DNA from: Paracoccaceae bacterium
GTDB taxonomy: Bacteria; Pseudomonadota; Alphaproteobacteria; Rhodobacterales; Rhodobacteraceae
DNA: 42,767 nucleotides
Reading direction: 5' to 3'
Assembly (NCBI GenBank): GCA_006226775.1
Contig: SBGD01000070.1
Span: forward strand, 1-42,767
This document shows, piece after piece, positions 8,006 through 15,719 of the stretch. Every line of letters begins with the position of its first letter. Positions within the stretch are counted from its first letter, which is position 1. The notes below the pieces were generated by a model. The model saw only the letters and a list, made by a program, of their open reading frames with translations. It searched no databases and was not told the DNA's origin. Position numbers and translations under genes: made by a program.

Positions 8006-9197
8006 GTCGTCTGGCCCTGCGCTTGATGTTGGCCTGAACGACGAAATAGTCGATCAGCGGCGCAAACACGTTTCCGAAAAGAATGGCGAGCATCATGCCC
8101 TCGGGGAAGGCCGGGTTGATCACCCGGATCATCACCACCATGAAGCCGATCAGCGCGCCATAGATGTAGCGCCCCATGTTGGTATGCGCCCCCGAGACCG
8201 GTTCCGTCACCATGAAGACCAGGCCGAAGGCATAGCCGCCGGTGACAAGGTGCCAGTGCCAGGGCATGGCGAACATCGGGTTCGAGGTCGAGCCGATCAC
8301 GTTGAGCAGCAGCGTGAAGCCGATCATGCCGACCAGGCAGCCCACCACCATGCGGTAATTGGCGATCCGCGTGATCAGCAGGAAGGCCAGGCCGATCAGG
8401 CAGGCCAGGGTCGAGGTCTCGCCCATCGAGCCGGGCACGAAGCCGAGGAAGGCGTCCCACCACGACATGCCGCGCGCCGCCAGTTCCTGGAACCCCTCGG
8501 AGGCCGAGACCGCCAGCGCGGTGGCGCCGGTATAGCCGTCGACCGGCACCCAGACGTTGTCGCCTGACATCTGCGCCGGATAGGCGAAGTAGAGGAAGGC
8601 CCGCCCGGTCAGCGCCGGGTTGAGGAAGTTCTTGCCGGTGCCGCCGAAGACCTCCTTGCCGATGACCACGCCGAAGATGATCCCCAGCGCCACCTGCCAC
8701 AGCGGCGTCGTCGCCGGCAGGATCAGCGCATAGAGCATCGAGGAGACGAGAAAGCCCTCGTTGACCTCATGCTTGCGCACGGTGGCGAAGATCACCTCGA
8801 AAAGGCCGCCCGCCGCCAGGGTCACGATGTAGACCGGAAAGAAATAGAACGCCCCGTGCATCATGTTGGCAAAGGGATTGGCCGGGTTGAAGCCGATCCC
8901 CAGCGCCGAGATGATCGCCGCGCGCCAGCCCGTCGGCTCGAAGTCCACCAGCGCCAGGTTGGCCTGGTAGCCGGTGTTGTAAAGCGCCATCAGGATGCAG
9001 GGGATGGTGGCGACGACCACGTAGGTCATGATCCGCTTCATGTCGATGTACGAGCGGGCATGAGGCGCGACGGTGGTCACGTGTTTGGGCGTGTAGAGAA
9101 AGCTCTCCACCATCTCGTAGATGGTGAAATGTTTCTCCCACTTGCCGCCCTTCTCGAAATGCGGCTCGATTCGGTCGAAAAAGTCACGCAACCCCAT
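7998..9197 (-). CDS. nqrB: Na+-translocating NADH:quinone reductase subunit B
   Basis: NqrB is the largest membrane subunit, binding riboflavin and a covalent FMN and forming the Na+ channel and quinone region. The 399-residue sequence has about ten hydrophobic helices after an amphipathic N-terminus ([18 protein letters not shown]). The flavinylation site is DGYTGATAL, with Thr226 equivalent to Thr236 of Vibrio NqrB. The conserved [20 protein letters not shown] region (about 180-199) and the ASEG segment after the FMN site are present. It sits 4 bases after nqrA and overlaps nqrC. Confidence 0.96.
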   Translation of the reverse strand: MGLRDFFDRIEPHFEKGGKWEKHFTIYEMVESFLYTPKHVTTVAPHARSYIDMKRIMTYVVVATIPCILMALYNTGYQANLALVDFEPTGWRAAIISALGIGFNPANPFANMMHGAFYFFPVYIVTLAAGGLFEVIFATVRKHEVNEGFLVSSMLYALILPATTPLWQVALGIIFGVVIGKEVFGGTGKNFLNPALTGRAFLYFAYPAQMSGDNVWVPVDGYTGATALAVSASEGFQELAARGMSWWDAFLGFVPGSMGETSTLACLIGLAFLLITRIANYRMVVGCLVGMIGFTLLLNVIGSTSNPMFAMPWHWHLVTGGYAFGLVFMVTEPVSGAHTNMGRYIYGALIGFMVVMIRVINPAFPEGMMLAILFGNVFAPLIDYFVVQANIKRRARRHA

Positions 9198-9201
9198 GGG
9201 C

Positions 9202-10545
9202 CTATCCCTCTTTCTCGATCTTGGTCAGGCAATCGCGCAGCGCCAGCCCGTATTCATACTTGGCCGGACAGGCAAAGCCTACAAGCCCGAGGTCCTCTTC
9301 GTCCAGTTCCAGCGCCCCCAGGGCCTGGGCCTGGTCGGTGTCGAGCACGATCAGCGCGCGCAGAAGCTGGGTCGGCAGGAAATCCTGCGGCATCAGCGCC
9401 TCGAAGGTGCCCAGCGGCACCATGGCGCGGCGCCCGCCGTTGAGATTGGAGGTCAGCGGATAGAGCTTCTTGGCAAAAGCCGAGCCCAGCACCGGCTGCA
9501 CCGCGTATTTCTCGGCCATCGGCCGGATCCAGCCCAGCGGGATCTGCTTGCGGTCTTCCTCGATCAGGGTGATCTGGCGCGCATAGCGCCCCAGGTACGC
9601 GGTCGGCCCGGCGCCCCCCCGGCCCGACAGGACCGAGCCCGAGATCACCCGCACCGGCAGATCGGCCGGCAGGTCATCCGCCGCCAGATCCAGCATCGAG
9701 GCCCCGGTGAAGGTGCGCACGAGACGCGGATCGCCGCAGACCGGCCCGGCCAGAGAGATCAGGCACGACGGATCGTAATGCCCGGTCAGCAGCAGCCGCC
9801 CGATGGCGATCACGTCCGGGTAGCCGATGCTCCAGACAATCCGGTCGGCGCGCGGCGGCGCGAGGAAATGCATGTGCGTCCCGGCCAGGCCCGCGGGATG
9901 CGGCCCGGTAAAGCTCGCCGCCTCGACGCCGGGCAGGTCGCCGCCCGGCAGCGGATCGCCCCCGCCCTGGCAGAGATAGGTCGTGCCCTCGGTCAGCATC
10001 GCCACCGCTTCCAGCCCGCGCACGAAGGCGGCGCTGTCGTCACCGATGGCAATGGCCGGGTCGGCGCAAAGCGGCTCGGTATCGGTGGCGGTGACAAAGA
10101 TCGCAGCGGGGGTGGTGTCGGGTTGCGGCACCTTGGAATAGGGCCGCGTGCGGAACGAGGTCCAGAGCCCGGCGGCACAGAGCCGCTCGACCAGCCCCTC
10201 GCGGGTCGAAACATCGCCGACCTCGGAGAAATCAACCGCCGGGGCGGCGCCCTCCTGCACCTCGATCTCGATGCTGATCAGCTTGCGCCGCGCGCCGCGA
10301 TTGATGGCCTTCACGGTCCCGGCCACCGGCGAGACGATCTGTGCCTCGGGCATGTTCTTGTCGAACATGACCGGCGTGCCCGGCCCCACGACATCGCCCT
10401 CGGACACGACAATGCGCGGCTTCAGACCCTGATAGTCGTCGCCCAGAATGCCGACCGTGCGAACGGCGCCGGCCTTGCCGATTTCCGGCCTTGGCGCCCC
10501 CGAGATCGGCACATTCAAACCTTTGCGCAGCGAAAAACGCTTCAA
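9202..10545 (-). CDS. nqrA: Na+-translocating NADH:quinone reductase subunit A
   Basis: This 447-residue cytoplasmic-side subunit is involved in quinone binding and opens the operon. The N-terminus ([11 protein letters not shown]) and the following [16 protein letters not shown] segment, a lipoyl-like fold, are typical of NqrA, as is the mid-protein [10 protein letters not shown] region. No membrane helix is expected or seen. The start is ATG 10545. The 170-base gap to the divergent apbE holds the promoters for both directions, but I cannot point to a confident -35/-10 pair. Confidence 0.95.
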   Translation of the reverse strand: MKRFSLRKGLNVPISGAPRPEIGKAGAVRTVGILGDDYQGLKPRIVVSEGDVVGPGTPVMFDKNMPEAQIVSPVAGTVKAINRGARRKLISIEIEVQEGAAPAVDFSEVGDVSTREGLVERLCAAGLWTSFRTRPYSKVPQPDTTPAAIFVTATDTEPLCADPAIAIGDDSAAFVRGLEAVAMLTEGTTYLCQGGGDPLPGGDLPGVEAASFTGPHPAGLAGTHMHFLAPPRADRIVWSIGYPDVIAIGRLLLTGHYDPSCLISLAGPVCGDPRLVRTFTGASMLDLAADDLPADLPVRVISGSVLSGRGGAGPTAYLGRYARQITLIEEDRKQIPLGWIRPMAEKYAVQPVLGSAFAKKLYPLTSNLNGGRRAMVPLGTFEALMPQDFLPTQLLRALIVLDTDQAQALGALELDEEDLGLVGFACPAKYEYGLALRDCLTKIEKEG

Positions 10546-10717
10546 AGCATTCCACCTCGATCCAGAAATTTCGTAGGCTTATGCTACAGGAACGCCGTGG
10601 AAGAAAGTGTCGATTTGCCGCTGAAGTCCTACTTTTTTGTTGAACTGACCCCTGATATGGTCAAGAAGCCGCGTGCCTGATCGAAATAACAATGCCTGTC
10701 ACCGAAGGGGGCCCAAC

Positions 10718-11746
10718 GTGTCCGACCTGACCTCACTTACACGCCGTTCTTTCCTTGTGATGCCGCTGGCGCTGATGGCCTGCAAGCCGGGCGATCTGGT
10801 CTACGAGATCAGCGGATTCACCATGGGAACGCGCTACAACGTGGTGGCGGTCGATCCCTCGCACCGGGTGACCGATGCCGCGCTGCGCGCCGCGATCGAC
10901 GGGGCGCTGGCCGAGGTGAACACCCGGATGTCGAACTGGGATCCGACCTCCGAGATCTCGCGCTTCAACGCCCGAACCGGCACCGGCGCGCAACGCCTGT
11001 CGCCCGCGCTGGCCGAGGTCATGGACGCCGCCGAAACCGTCTATCGCGCCAGCGAGGGCCGTTTCGACACCACCATGGGCCCGCTGATCGAGCTTTGGGG
11101 CTTTGGCGCGCCGGGCGCACGGACGATGCCGGACGCGACGGCGATTGCCGCGGCGCGGCAGCGTTCGGGCCATGAAAACACCCTGCGCCTGGGCGGCGGA
11201 GAAATGCGCAAGACGCAGGCCGACGCCCAGGTCTACCTCGCCGCCATCGGCAAGGGCTTCGGCGCCGACCTGGTGGGCCGCGCGCTCACGGATCTGGGCC
11301 TGACCGACTTCATGATCGAGATCGGCGGCGACCTCTATGCCGCGGGGCACAACCCCGACGGCCAGCCCTGGCAGATCGGCATCGAGACGCCGGACTCGCA
11401 CAACCGCGGCGTTATGGAGGTGATCGGGGTCACCGGCCTCGGCCTCGCCTCCTCGGGCGATTACCGCAATTATTTCGAGCAGGACGGCCAGCGTTATTCG
11501 CATGTGATCGATCCCGCCACCGGCTATCCGATCGAGCACCGCACCGCCTCGGCCACGGTTCTGGCCGAGAACGGCATGCTGGCCGATGCCTGGGCCACCG
11601 CGATGCTGGTGCTGGGCCGCGACCGCGGCATGGAGATCGCCGAGGCGCAGAACCTTGCCGTGCTCTTTGTCGAGCGCGACACATCCGTGTCCGACCTGCG
11701 CTTCCGCACCGAGGCCAGCACGCGCTTTGCCGCGCTGACAAGCTGA
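10718..11746 (+). CDS. apbE: FAD:protein FMN transferase (flavin carrier maturation lipoprotein)
   Basis: ApbE attaches FMN from FAD to threonines of NqrB and NqrC. I chose GTG 10718, which follows AGGGGG and yields VSDLTSLTRRSFLVMPLALMAC, an export signal with a lipobox (LMAC, Cys22) and an RR pair just before the hydrophobic stretch. An in-frame ATG at 10673 would bury the signal. Family features include GFTMGTRYNV near the N-terminus, MSNWDPTSEISRFN, the IGKGFGADLV stretch, EIGGDLYAAG and the SGDYRNYFEQDG/YSHVIDPATGYP region with Mg2+/FAD-binding residues. Length is 342 residues. It is divergent from its substrates' operon and co-directional with nqrM. Confidence 0.95.
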   Translation: MSDLTSLTRRSFLVMPLALMACKPGDLVYEISGFTMGTRYNVVAVDPSHRVTDAALRAAIDGALAEVNTRMSNWDPTSEISRFNARTGTGAQRLSPALAEVMDAAETVYRASEGRFDTTMGPLIELWGFGAPGARTMPDATAIAAARQRSGHENTLRLGGGEMRKTQADAQVYLAAIGKGFGADLVGRALTDLGLTDFMIEIGGDLYAAGHNPDGQPWQIGIETPDSHNRGVMEVIGVTGLGLASSGDYRNYFEQDGQRYSHVIDPATGYPIEHRTASATVLAENGMLADAWATAMLVLGRDRGMEIAEAQNLAVLFVERDTSVSDLRFRTEASTRFAALTS

Positions 11747-11771
11747 GGCCACATCACAGGAGACCACCGCC

Positions 11772-12017
11772 GTGACAACCTTCCTTCTGACCTTCGGACT
11801 GCTGCTGCTGATCGTGCTGGGCATGGCGCTTGGCGTGATCGTGATGGGACGCCGGATCAAGGGAAGCTGCGGCGGGCTGAATGCCATCGGCGACGCCGAT
11901 CACTGCATGGTCTGCCAGAAGGAAATCGACCCCGACAGCCCGCTGCGCGAGCGGCTGGAATGCCCGCGCGCCAGGCAAAAGCAGGAGCGCGCGGCGCTGG
12001 CGGCGCAGCAAGGCTGA
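11772..12017 (+). CDS. nqrM: NqrM, maturation factor for the NqrD/E iron centre
   Basis: The 81-residue protein has a single N-terminal membrane helix (about 3-26) followed by a short cytosolic domain with a four-cysteine pattern (GSCGGLNAIG ... DHCMVCQKEID). NqrM (DUF539) is required for assembly of Na+-NQR and is thought to deliver the iron held by NqrD and NqrE cysteines. It starts at GTG 11772, 25 bases after apbE, and so forms an accessory operon with it. The C-terminal tail is charged (Arg, Gln, Glu). Confidence 0.93.
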   Translation: MTTFLLTFGLLLLIVLGMALGVIVMGRRIKGSCGGLNAIGDADHCMVCQKEIDPDSPLRERLECPRARQKQERAALAAQQG

Positions 12018-12110
12018 GCGGCGCGGCGAGTGAGCCTTTGCAACCGCGGTGAAAATGCGCCAAGCTGAGACAAAGACAGTTGCAACTGCCCTCGGGAGTC
12101 GAGTTTCACC

Positions 12111-12632
12111 ATGCCCTCATCCTATCAAGCGCCGAAGCGGGAAGACCACGAAAAGCCCGCCACCTACAGTCAGACCACGGCGTCCAATCTCAAGGCCGGG
12201 ATCGCCACCGTGGCCCAGCTTCTGGACCGCAAGGGGACCGAGGTGTTCTCGATCCGTCCCGCCGAAACCCTTGGCGCCGCGGTCAAGGTGCTGCGCGACA
12301 AGCGCATCGGCGCGCTTCTGGTCACCGACGAGACCGGCGGGCTGATCGGCATCCTCTCGGAGCGCGACATCGTGCGCAAACTGGCGGAAACCCCCGGCCA
12401 GACCCTGCCGCAACTGGTGGGCGACGTGATGACCGACAAGGTCGAGACCTGCGCCACGGACGAGCCTCTGGTCTCGGTCCTGCGCCGCATGACCGCGGGC
12501 CGCTTCCGCCACATGCCGGTGGTCGAGGACGGGTTGCTGCGCGGCATCGTCACCATCGGCGACGTGGTCAACCACCGCCTGAACGAGCTCGAGCACGAGG
12601 CCCTGAAGCTCAAGCAGCTGATCGTCGGCTGA
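12111..12632 (+). CDS. Two-CBS-domain protein
   Basis: This 173-residue soluble protein is built almost entirely from a tandem CBS pair: CBS1 about 50-95 (FSIRPAETLGAAVKVL ... GALLVTDETGGLIGILSERD) and CBS2 about 112-160 (TCATDEPLVSVLRRM ... HMPVVEDGLLRGIVTIGDV). Such Bateman modules bind adenine nucleotides or other ligands and usually act as sensors. No enzymatic partner domain is attached. The tail (HRLNELEHEALKLKQLIVG) is a short helix common in stand-alone CBS proteins of this group. It follows nqrM with a 93-base gap, so a link to Nqr is uncertain. Confidence 0.9.
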   Translation: MPSSYQAPKREDHEKPATYSQTTASNLKAGIATVAQLLDRKGTEVFSIRPAETLGAAVKVLRDKRIGALLVTDETGGLIGILSERDIVRKLAETPGQTLPQLVGDVMTDKVETCATDEPLVSVLRRMTAGRFRHMPVVEDGLLRGIVTIGDVVNHRLNELEHEALKLKQLIVG

Positions 12633-12661
12633 CGCGCAGCCTGCCGGTCGGAGCGCTGGTT

Positions 12662-12688
12662 GAGGGGACGCCTTTGACGGCGCCCCTC
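12662..12688. terminator. Hairpin after the CBS gene
   Basis: GAGGGGACGCC (12662-12672) and GGCGCCCCTC (12679-12688) form a strong stem with one bulge, 30 bases past the CBS stop. There is no T-tract, so it may be an RNA-stabilising or Rho-associated hairpin rather than a classical terminator. Confidence 0.5.
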
Positions 12689-12707
12689 GCCATCCGCGCG
12701 CACCGCA

Positions 12708-12806
12708 GTCCCGGACTTGATCCGGGACCTCACGCTTTCCACCCCACCATAGCCCGTTTCACGACATGGCCAGGTTGACGCGGAGGCCCCGGGTCAAGCC
12801 CGGGGC
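12708..12806. repeat. REP-like palindromes, inverted pair 1
   Basis: Copy A, GTCCCGG-ACTTGAT-CCGGGAC followed by CTCA (12708-12732), faces copy B, GCCCCGG-GTCAAGC-CCGGGGC (12786-12806), which has CTC on its reverse-complement tail. The two are thus arranged tail to tail about 50 bases apart. The sequence between them has no convincing gene. The same palindrome and geometry recur at 37226-37312 and 39886-40299. Confidence 0.8.
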
Positions 12807-12859
12807 GCGTGTCGCGCAACCCGCCAGGTCAGTCCCGGCCCGTCAACCCGTCGCCAGGC

Positions 12860-13045
12860 TCATCCCGCGACCTCCAACGGCACGAATCCCAGCACCGCCA
12901 GCCCCAGCGCGGTGAGCCCGCCGAAGAGCCACAACTGCCAACGTGGCCCTTCCGCCTTCCAGACCCGCCGATAGCGGTAACCGCACAGGCACGACAGCAC
13001 GAAGATCACCGTCGCTGTCGCCGGTGTCAGGACGAATTCCGTCAC
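12860..13045 (-). CDS. Small two-helix membrane protein of unknown function
   Basis: A 61-residue frame starts at GTG 13045, preceded by GGAGGG at a good distance of 7 bases, which supports real translation. It has two hydrophobic segments (about 8-22 and 40-58) separated by a basic and aromatic loop (YRYRRVWKAEGPRWQLW). The loop would face the cytoplasm by the positive-inside rule. No family is recognised. It is convergent with the CBS gene across the repeat pair and diverges from the alginate arm. Confidence 0.55.
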   Translation of the reverse strand: MTEFVLTPATATVIFVLSCLCGYRYRRVWKAEGPRWQLWLFGGLTALGLAVLGFVPLEVAG

Positions 13046-13229
13046 AATCTGGCCCTCCGCCGGGTGGTCGTGTCATCAATATCTTCCCCCGGTCATCTCA
13101 CAAAACAACCCGGCGCGACAAGCGAAAGGGCGCCATCCCGGCACCTTCCCTGGCCTAGGCCCTGCCCGGTCGTCGGCGAAACACCGCCCGCGGCCCCACA
13201 AGTTTCGGTTGTCAAACCTTTCCGTGAAG

Positions 13230-13247
13230 ACTAGCATACTAGTAACC
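13230..13247. promoter_or_regulatory. Probable GntR operator in front of the + arm of the alginate locus
   Basis: GACTAGCATACTAGTAACC contains ATACTAGTAA around the ACTAGT core at 13238-13243, 23 bases before the first start codon. The same core occurs twice at 25903-25934 upstream of the other arm, next to the GntR gene. Its position close to the start suggests repression by blocking RNA polymerase. Confidence 0.65.
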
Positions 13248-13265
13248 ATAACTGAGGAAGCCCCC

Positions 13266-14402
13266 ATGAGTCGCAAGCTGAAAGTCCTGATTTCCGGAAC
13301 CGGTTTCGCAGGCCAGGGCCATGCCGAGGCCTTCCGCGGCGCCGGAGCGGAGGTGGTGGGCATCGTCGGCCGCACCCCGCATGTGGTCCGGGACGTGGCG
13401 GAAAAGATGGGCATCCCCTTCGCCGGCACAGACTGGGCCGAGGCGCTGGCAACCTGCCAGCCCGATATCGTCTCCATCGCCACCCCCGGCGGCGCGCATT
13501 TCGAACCCATCAGACAGGCCATCGCCGCCGGATGCCACGTCTTCTGCGACAAGCCGATGACCGAGAGCGCCGAAACCGCCGTCGCTCTCTACGAACAGGC
13601 GCAGGCCAAGGGCGTGAAGACCGCCTATGCCGCCAGTTTCCGCTATGCGCCCAGCGTGCTGCACGCCAAGCGGCTTGTGGCCGAAGGCGCCATCGGGGAG
13701 CCGACCGAGATCGAGTGTATCTCGCATTTCAACCTCGAGCGCGAGATTCCCTTCGGCTGGTCGCACCGGCGCGAAGAGGGCGGCGGGCGGCTGAACAACA
13801 ACTTCACCCATACGCTGTCGATTGCCTGTTCGGTGGTGGGCGAGACGATCCTCAAGGTCAGCGGCGAGGTGCGCGACGACCTCGGCCGCGCGCCCATCGT
13901 CGAAGGCGTCCACAACTTCGCCACGCGGCGGAACTTCATTCCCAAGAACCTCGATGACCCCGCGCTGAAATGGGGCGAGAGCAACGTCGAACGGTCCTAT
14001 ACCGTGCTGGCGCAGCTCGACAGCCCCTTCGCGGAGAAGCCGGTCTCGGTGCTCTTCAAGCACGGCGGTTTGGTGCCGCGCTTTCACGAGGATCACATCG
14101 TGTTCTACGGCACCAGGGGCGCGATTTACATCAAGGGCCACTACGGCAGCGGGGCGCTTTATCTGCACAAGGACGGCGGCTGGGAGGAACAACCCCTGCC
14201 CGCCGACATCGCCGCCGCCGTGCCGGATGTGAAAGGCGAGACCGAGCAGTGCTGGCACCATCTCGCGCGGGAATTCGTGCGCGATATCAACGGCGAAACG
14301 GGCGAGCCCTACCCGACCTTCCGCGAAGGCAGCCAGTACCAGCAGATCATCGAGATCATTCGCAAGAACGACAGTTGGACGGATGTGTCCGGCCTGAACT
14401 GA
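13266..14402 (+). CDS. Gfo/Idh/MocA family NAD(P)-dependent oxidoreductase
   Basis: This 378-residue oxidoreductase starts at ATG 13266 behind GAGGAA. Residues 6-22 (KVLISGTGFAGQGHAEA) form the Rossmann dinucleotide loop. CDKPMTES (94-101) is the family's conserved (E/D)KP motif with Lys96. The C-terminal half is the usual mixed beta-sheet substrate domain. It leads an operon with a ManD-like dehydratase and an alginate lyase, so its substrate is probably a uronic or aldonic acid or derived sugar, but the exact reaction cannot be read from sequence. An upstream in-frame ATG at 13209 would place the operator inside the gene and is unlikely. Confidence 0.88.
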   Translation: MSRKLKVLISGTGFAGQGHAEAFRGAGAEVVGIVGRTPHVVRDVAEKMGIPFAGTDWAEALATCQPDIVSIATPGGAHFEPIRQAIAAGCHVFCDKPMTESAETAVALYEQAQAKGVKTAYAASFRYAPSVLHAKRLVAEGAIGEPTEIECISHFNLEREIPFGWSHRREEGGGRLNNNFTHTLSIACSVVGETILKVSGEVRDDLGRAPIVEGVHNFATRRNFIPKNLDDPALKWGESNVERSYTVLAQLDSPFAEKPVSVLFKHGGLVPRFHEDHIVFYGTRGAIYIKGHYGSGALYLHKDGGWEEQPLPADIAAAVPDVKGETEQCWHHLAREFVRDINGETGEPYPTFREGSQYQQIIEIIRKNDSWTDVSGLN

Positions 14403-14425
14403 ACGCCTCCGGGGGAGGAGACCAC

Positions 14426-15649
14426 ATGAAAATTACCGACGCCAGGGTCTTTGTCGGCGGCCCGAAAAAGAATTATGTCACGCTCAAGATCATGACCGAT
14501 CAGGGCATATACGGTCTGGGCGACGCGACGCTGAACAACCGCGAAACGCTGCCTGCGAAATACCTGACGGACTACCTGATCCCCAACCTGATCGGCCTCG
14601 ACCCGCGCAACTCCGAAGACATCTGGCAGATGTTCTACCGCGGCGCCTATTTCCGCGGGGGGCCGATTGCCATGGCCGCTTACGGCGCCATCGACATGGC
14701 GCTCTGGGACATCAAGGGCAAGCTGGCGGGCATGCCGCTCTACCAGCTGTTCGGCGGCAAGAGCCGCGAAGGCGCGATGGTCTATGCCCATGCCACCGGC
14801 GCCGATCTCGAAGACCTGATGGACAGTATCGCGGGCTATGTCGAGGAGGGCTACAAGGCGATCCGCGTGCAATGTGGCATCCCCGGCATGGCCTCGGCCA
14901 GCTATGCGGTGCCCGAGGAGAAGGGCGCCAGGAACTACATCACCAATTACGCCGGCATCAAGCCCAAGGTCGAGGTCTGGGACACCGGCAAATACATGCG
15001 CTACATGCCCGGCGCGCTGATGGAGATCCGCGACCGCTTCGGCCCCGACGTCGAGATCCTGCACGACGTGCATCACCGCCTGCTCCCGCGCGAGGCGGCG
15101 GAGTTTGCCAAGGCGGTGGAGCCGGTGGGCCTCTACTGGCTGGAAGACCCGACCCCGGCCGAGGATCAGGACGCGCTGCGCCTCATCCGCCAGCATTCCA
15201 CGGTGCCGATTGCCATTGGCGAGGTCTTCAACTCGGTCTGGCAATGCAACAAGCTGATCGAGCAGGAGATGATCGATTTCATCCGCGTTGCCGTGACCTA
15301 TGCGGGAGGCATCACGCCCACCAAGCGCATCGTTGACCTTGCGGGCCTGCACAACGTCCGCACGGGGTTCCACGGCGCGCCCAGCCATTCGCCGCTCTGC
15401 ATGGCCGCGCAGGCGCATCTGAACGCCTGGGCGCCCAACTTTGGCGTGCAGGAATACCTCGTGCTCGGCACCCCGGAGTGCGACGCGCTGTTCCCCTCAG
15501 AGCATCGGATGGAGAACGGCATGTTCCATGTCAGCGATGCGCCGGGTCTGGGCGTCGACTTCGACGAGAAGGAAGTCGCCCGCTACGAATATGAGCCCGG
15601 CAGCCACCCGATCGTCCGGTTGGAGGACGGGACGCTCTGGAACTACTGA
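14426..15649 (+). CDS. Enolase-superfamily sugar acid dehydratase (ManD-like mannonate/gluconate dehydratase)
   Basis: The 407-residue protein starts at ATG 14426 behind GGGGGAGGAG. It follows ManD/RspA-type dehydratases, which form 2-keto-3-deoxy sugar acids such as KDG from D-mannonate or D-gluconate. Metal ligands are D214 (ILHDVHH), E240 (YWLEDPTP) and E266 (IAIGEVFN). H216 and H316 (GFHGAPSHSP) are candidate catalytic bases, and the ManD loop IRVQCGIPGM (146-155) is present. The HGAPSHSP stretch differs from the HGP-S/T-DLSP often seen in ManD, so the preferred substrate is open. It lies between an oxidoreductase and PL7 lyase, which points to uronate catabolism feeding KDG. Confidence 0.88.
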   Translation: MKITDARVFVGGPKKNYVTLKIMTDQGIYGLGDATLNNRETLPAKYLTDYLIPNLIGLDPRNSEDIWQMFYRGAYFRGGPIAMAAYGAIDMALWDIKGKLAGMPLYQLFGGKSREGAMVYAHATGADLEDLMDSIAGYVEEGYKAIRVQCGIPGMASASYAVPEEKGARNYITNYAGIKPKVEVWDTGKYMRYMPGALMEIRDRFGPDVEILHDVHHRLLPREAAEFAKAVEPVGLYWLEDPTPAEDQDALRLIRQHSTVPIAIGEVFNSVWQCNKLIEQEMIDFIRVAVTYAGGITPTKRIVDLAGLHNVRTGFHGAPSHSPLCMAAQAHLNAWAPNFGVQEYLVLGTPECDALFPSEHRMENGMFHVSDAPGLGVDFDEKEVARYEYEPGSHPIVRLEDGTLWNY

Positions 15650-15719
15650 CGCGGCGATTTCCGCCAAGTACACCCGCCCCGCGCAAGCAGGGCACCCGAC
15701 ACCTATGGAGGATAGTGTC

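Noticed and set aside
10597-10680. 27-residue frame (GTG start, VEESVDLPLKSYFFVELTPD) before apbE
   Set aside because: It has a weak AGGAA upstream and no recognisable leader-peptide features. It lies in the divergent promoter region and is too short to support.
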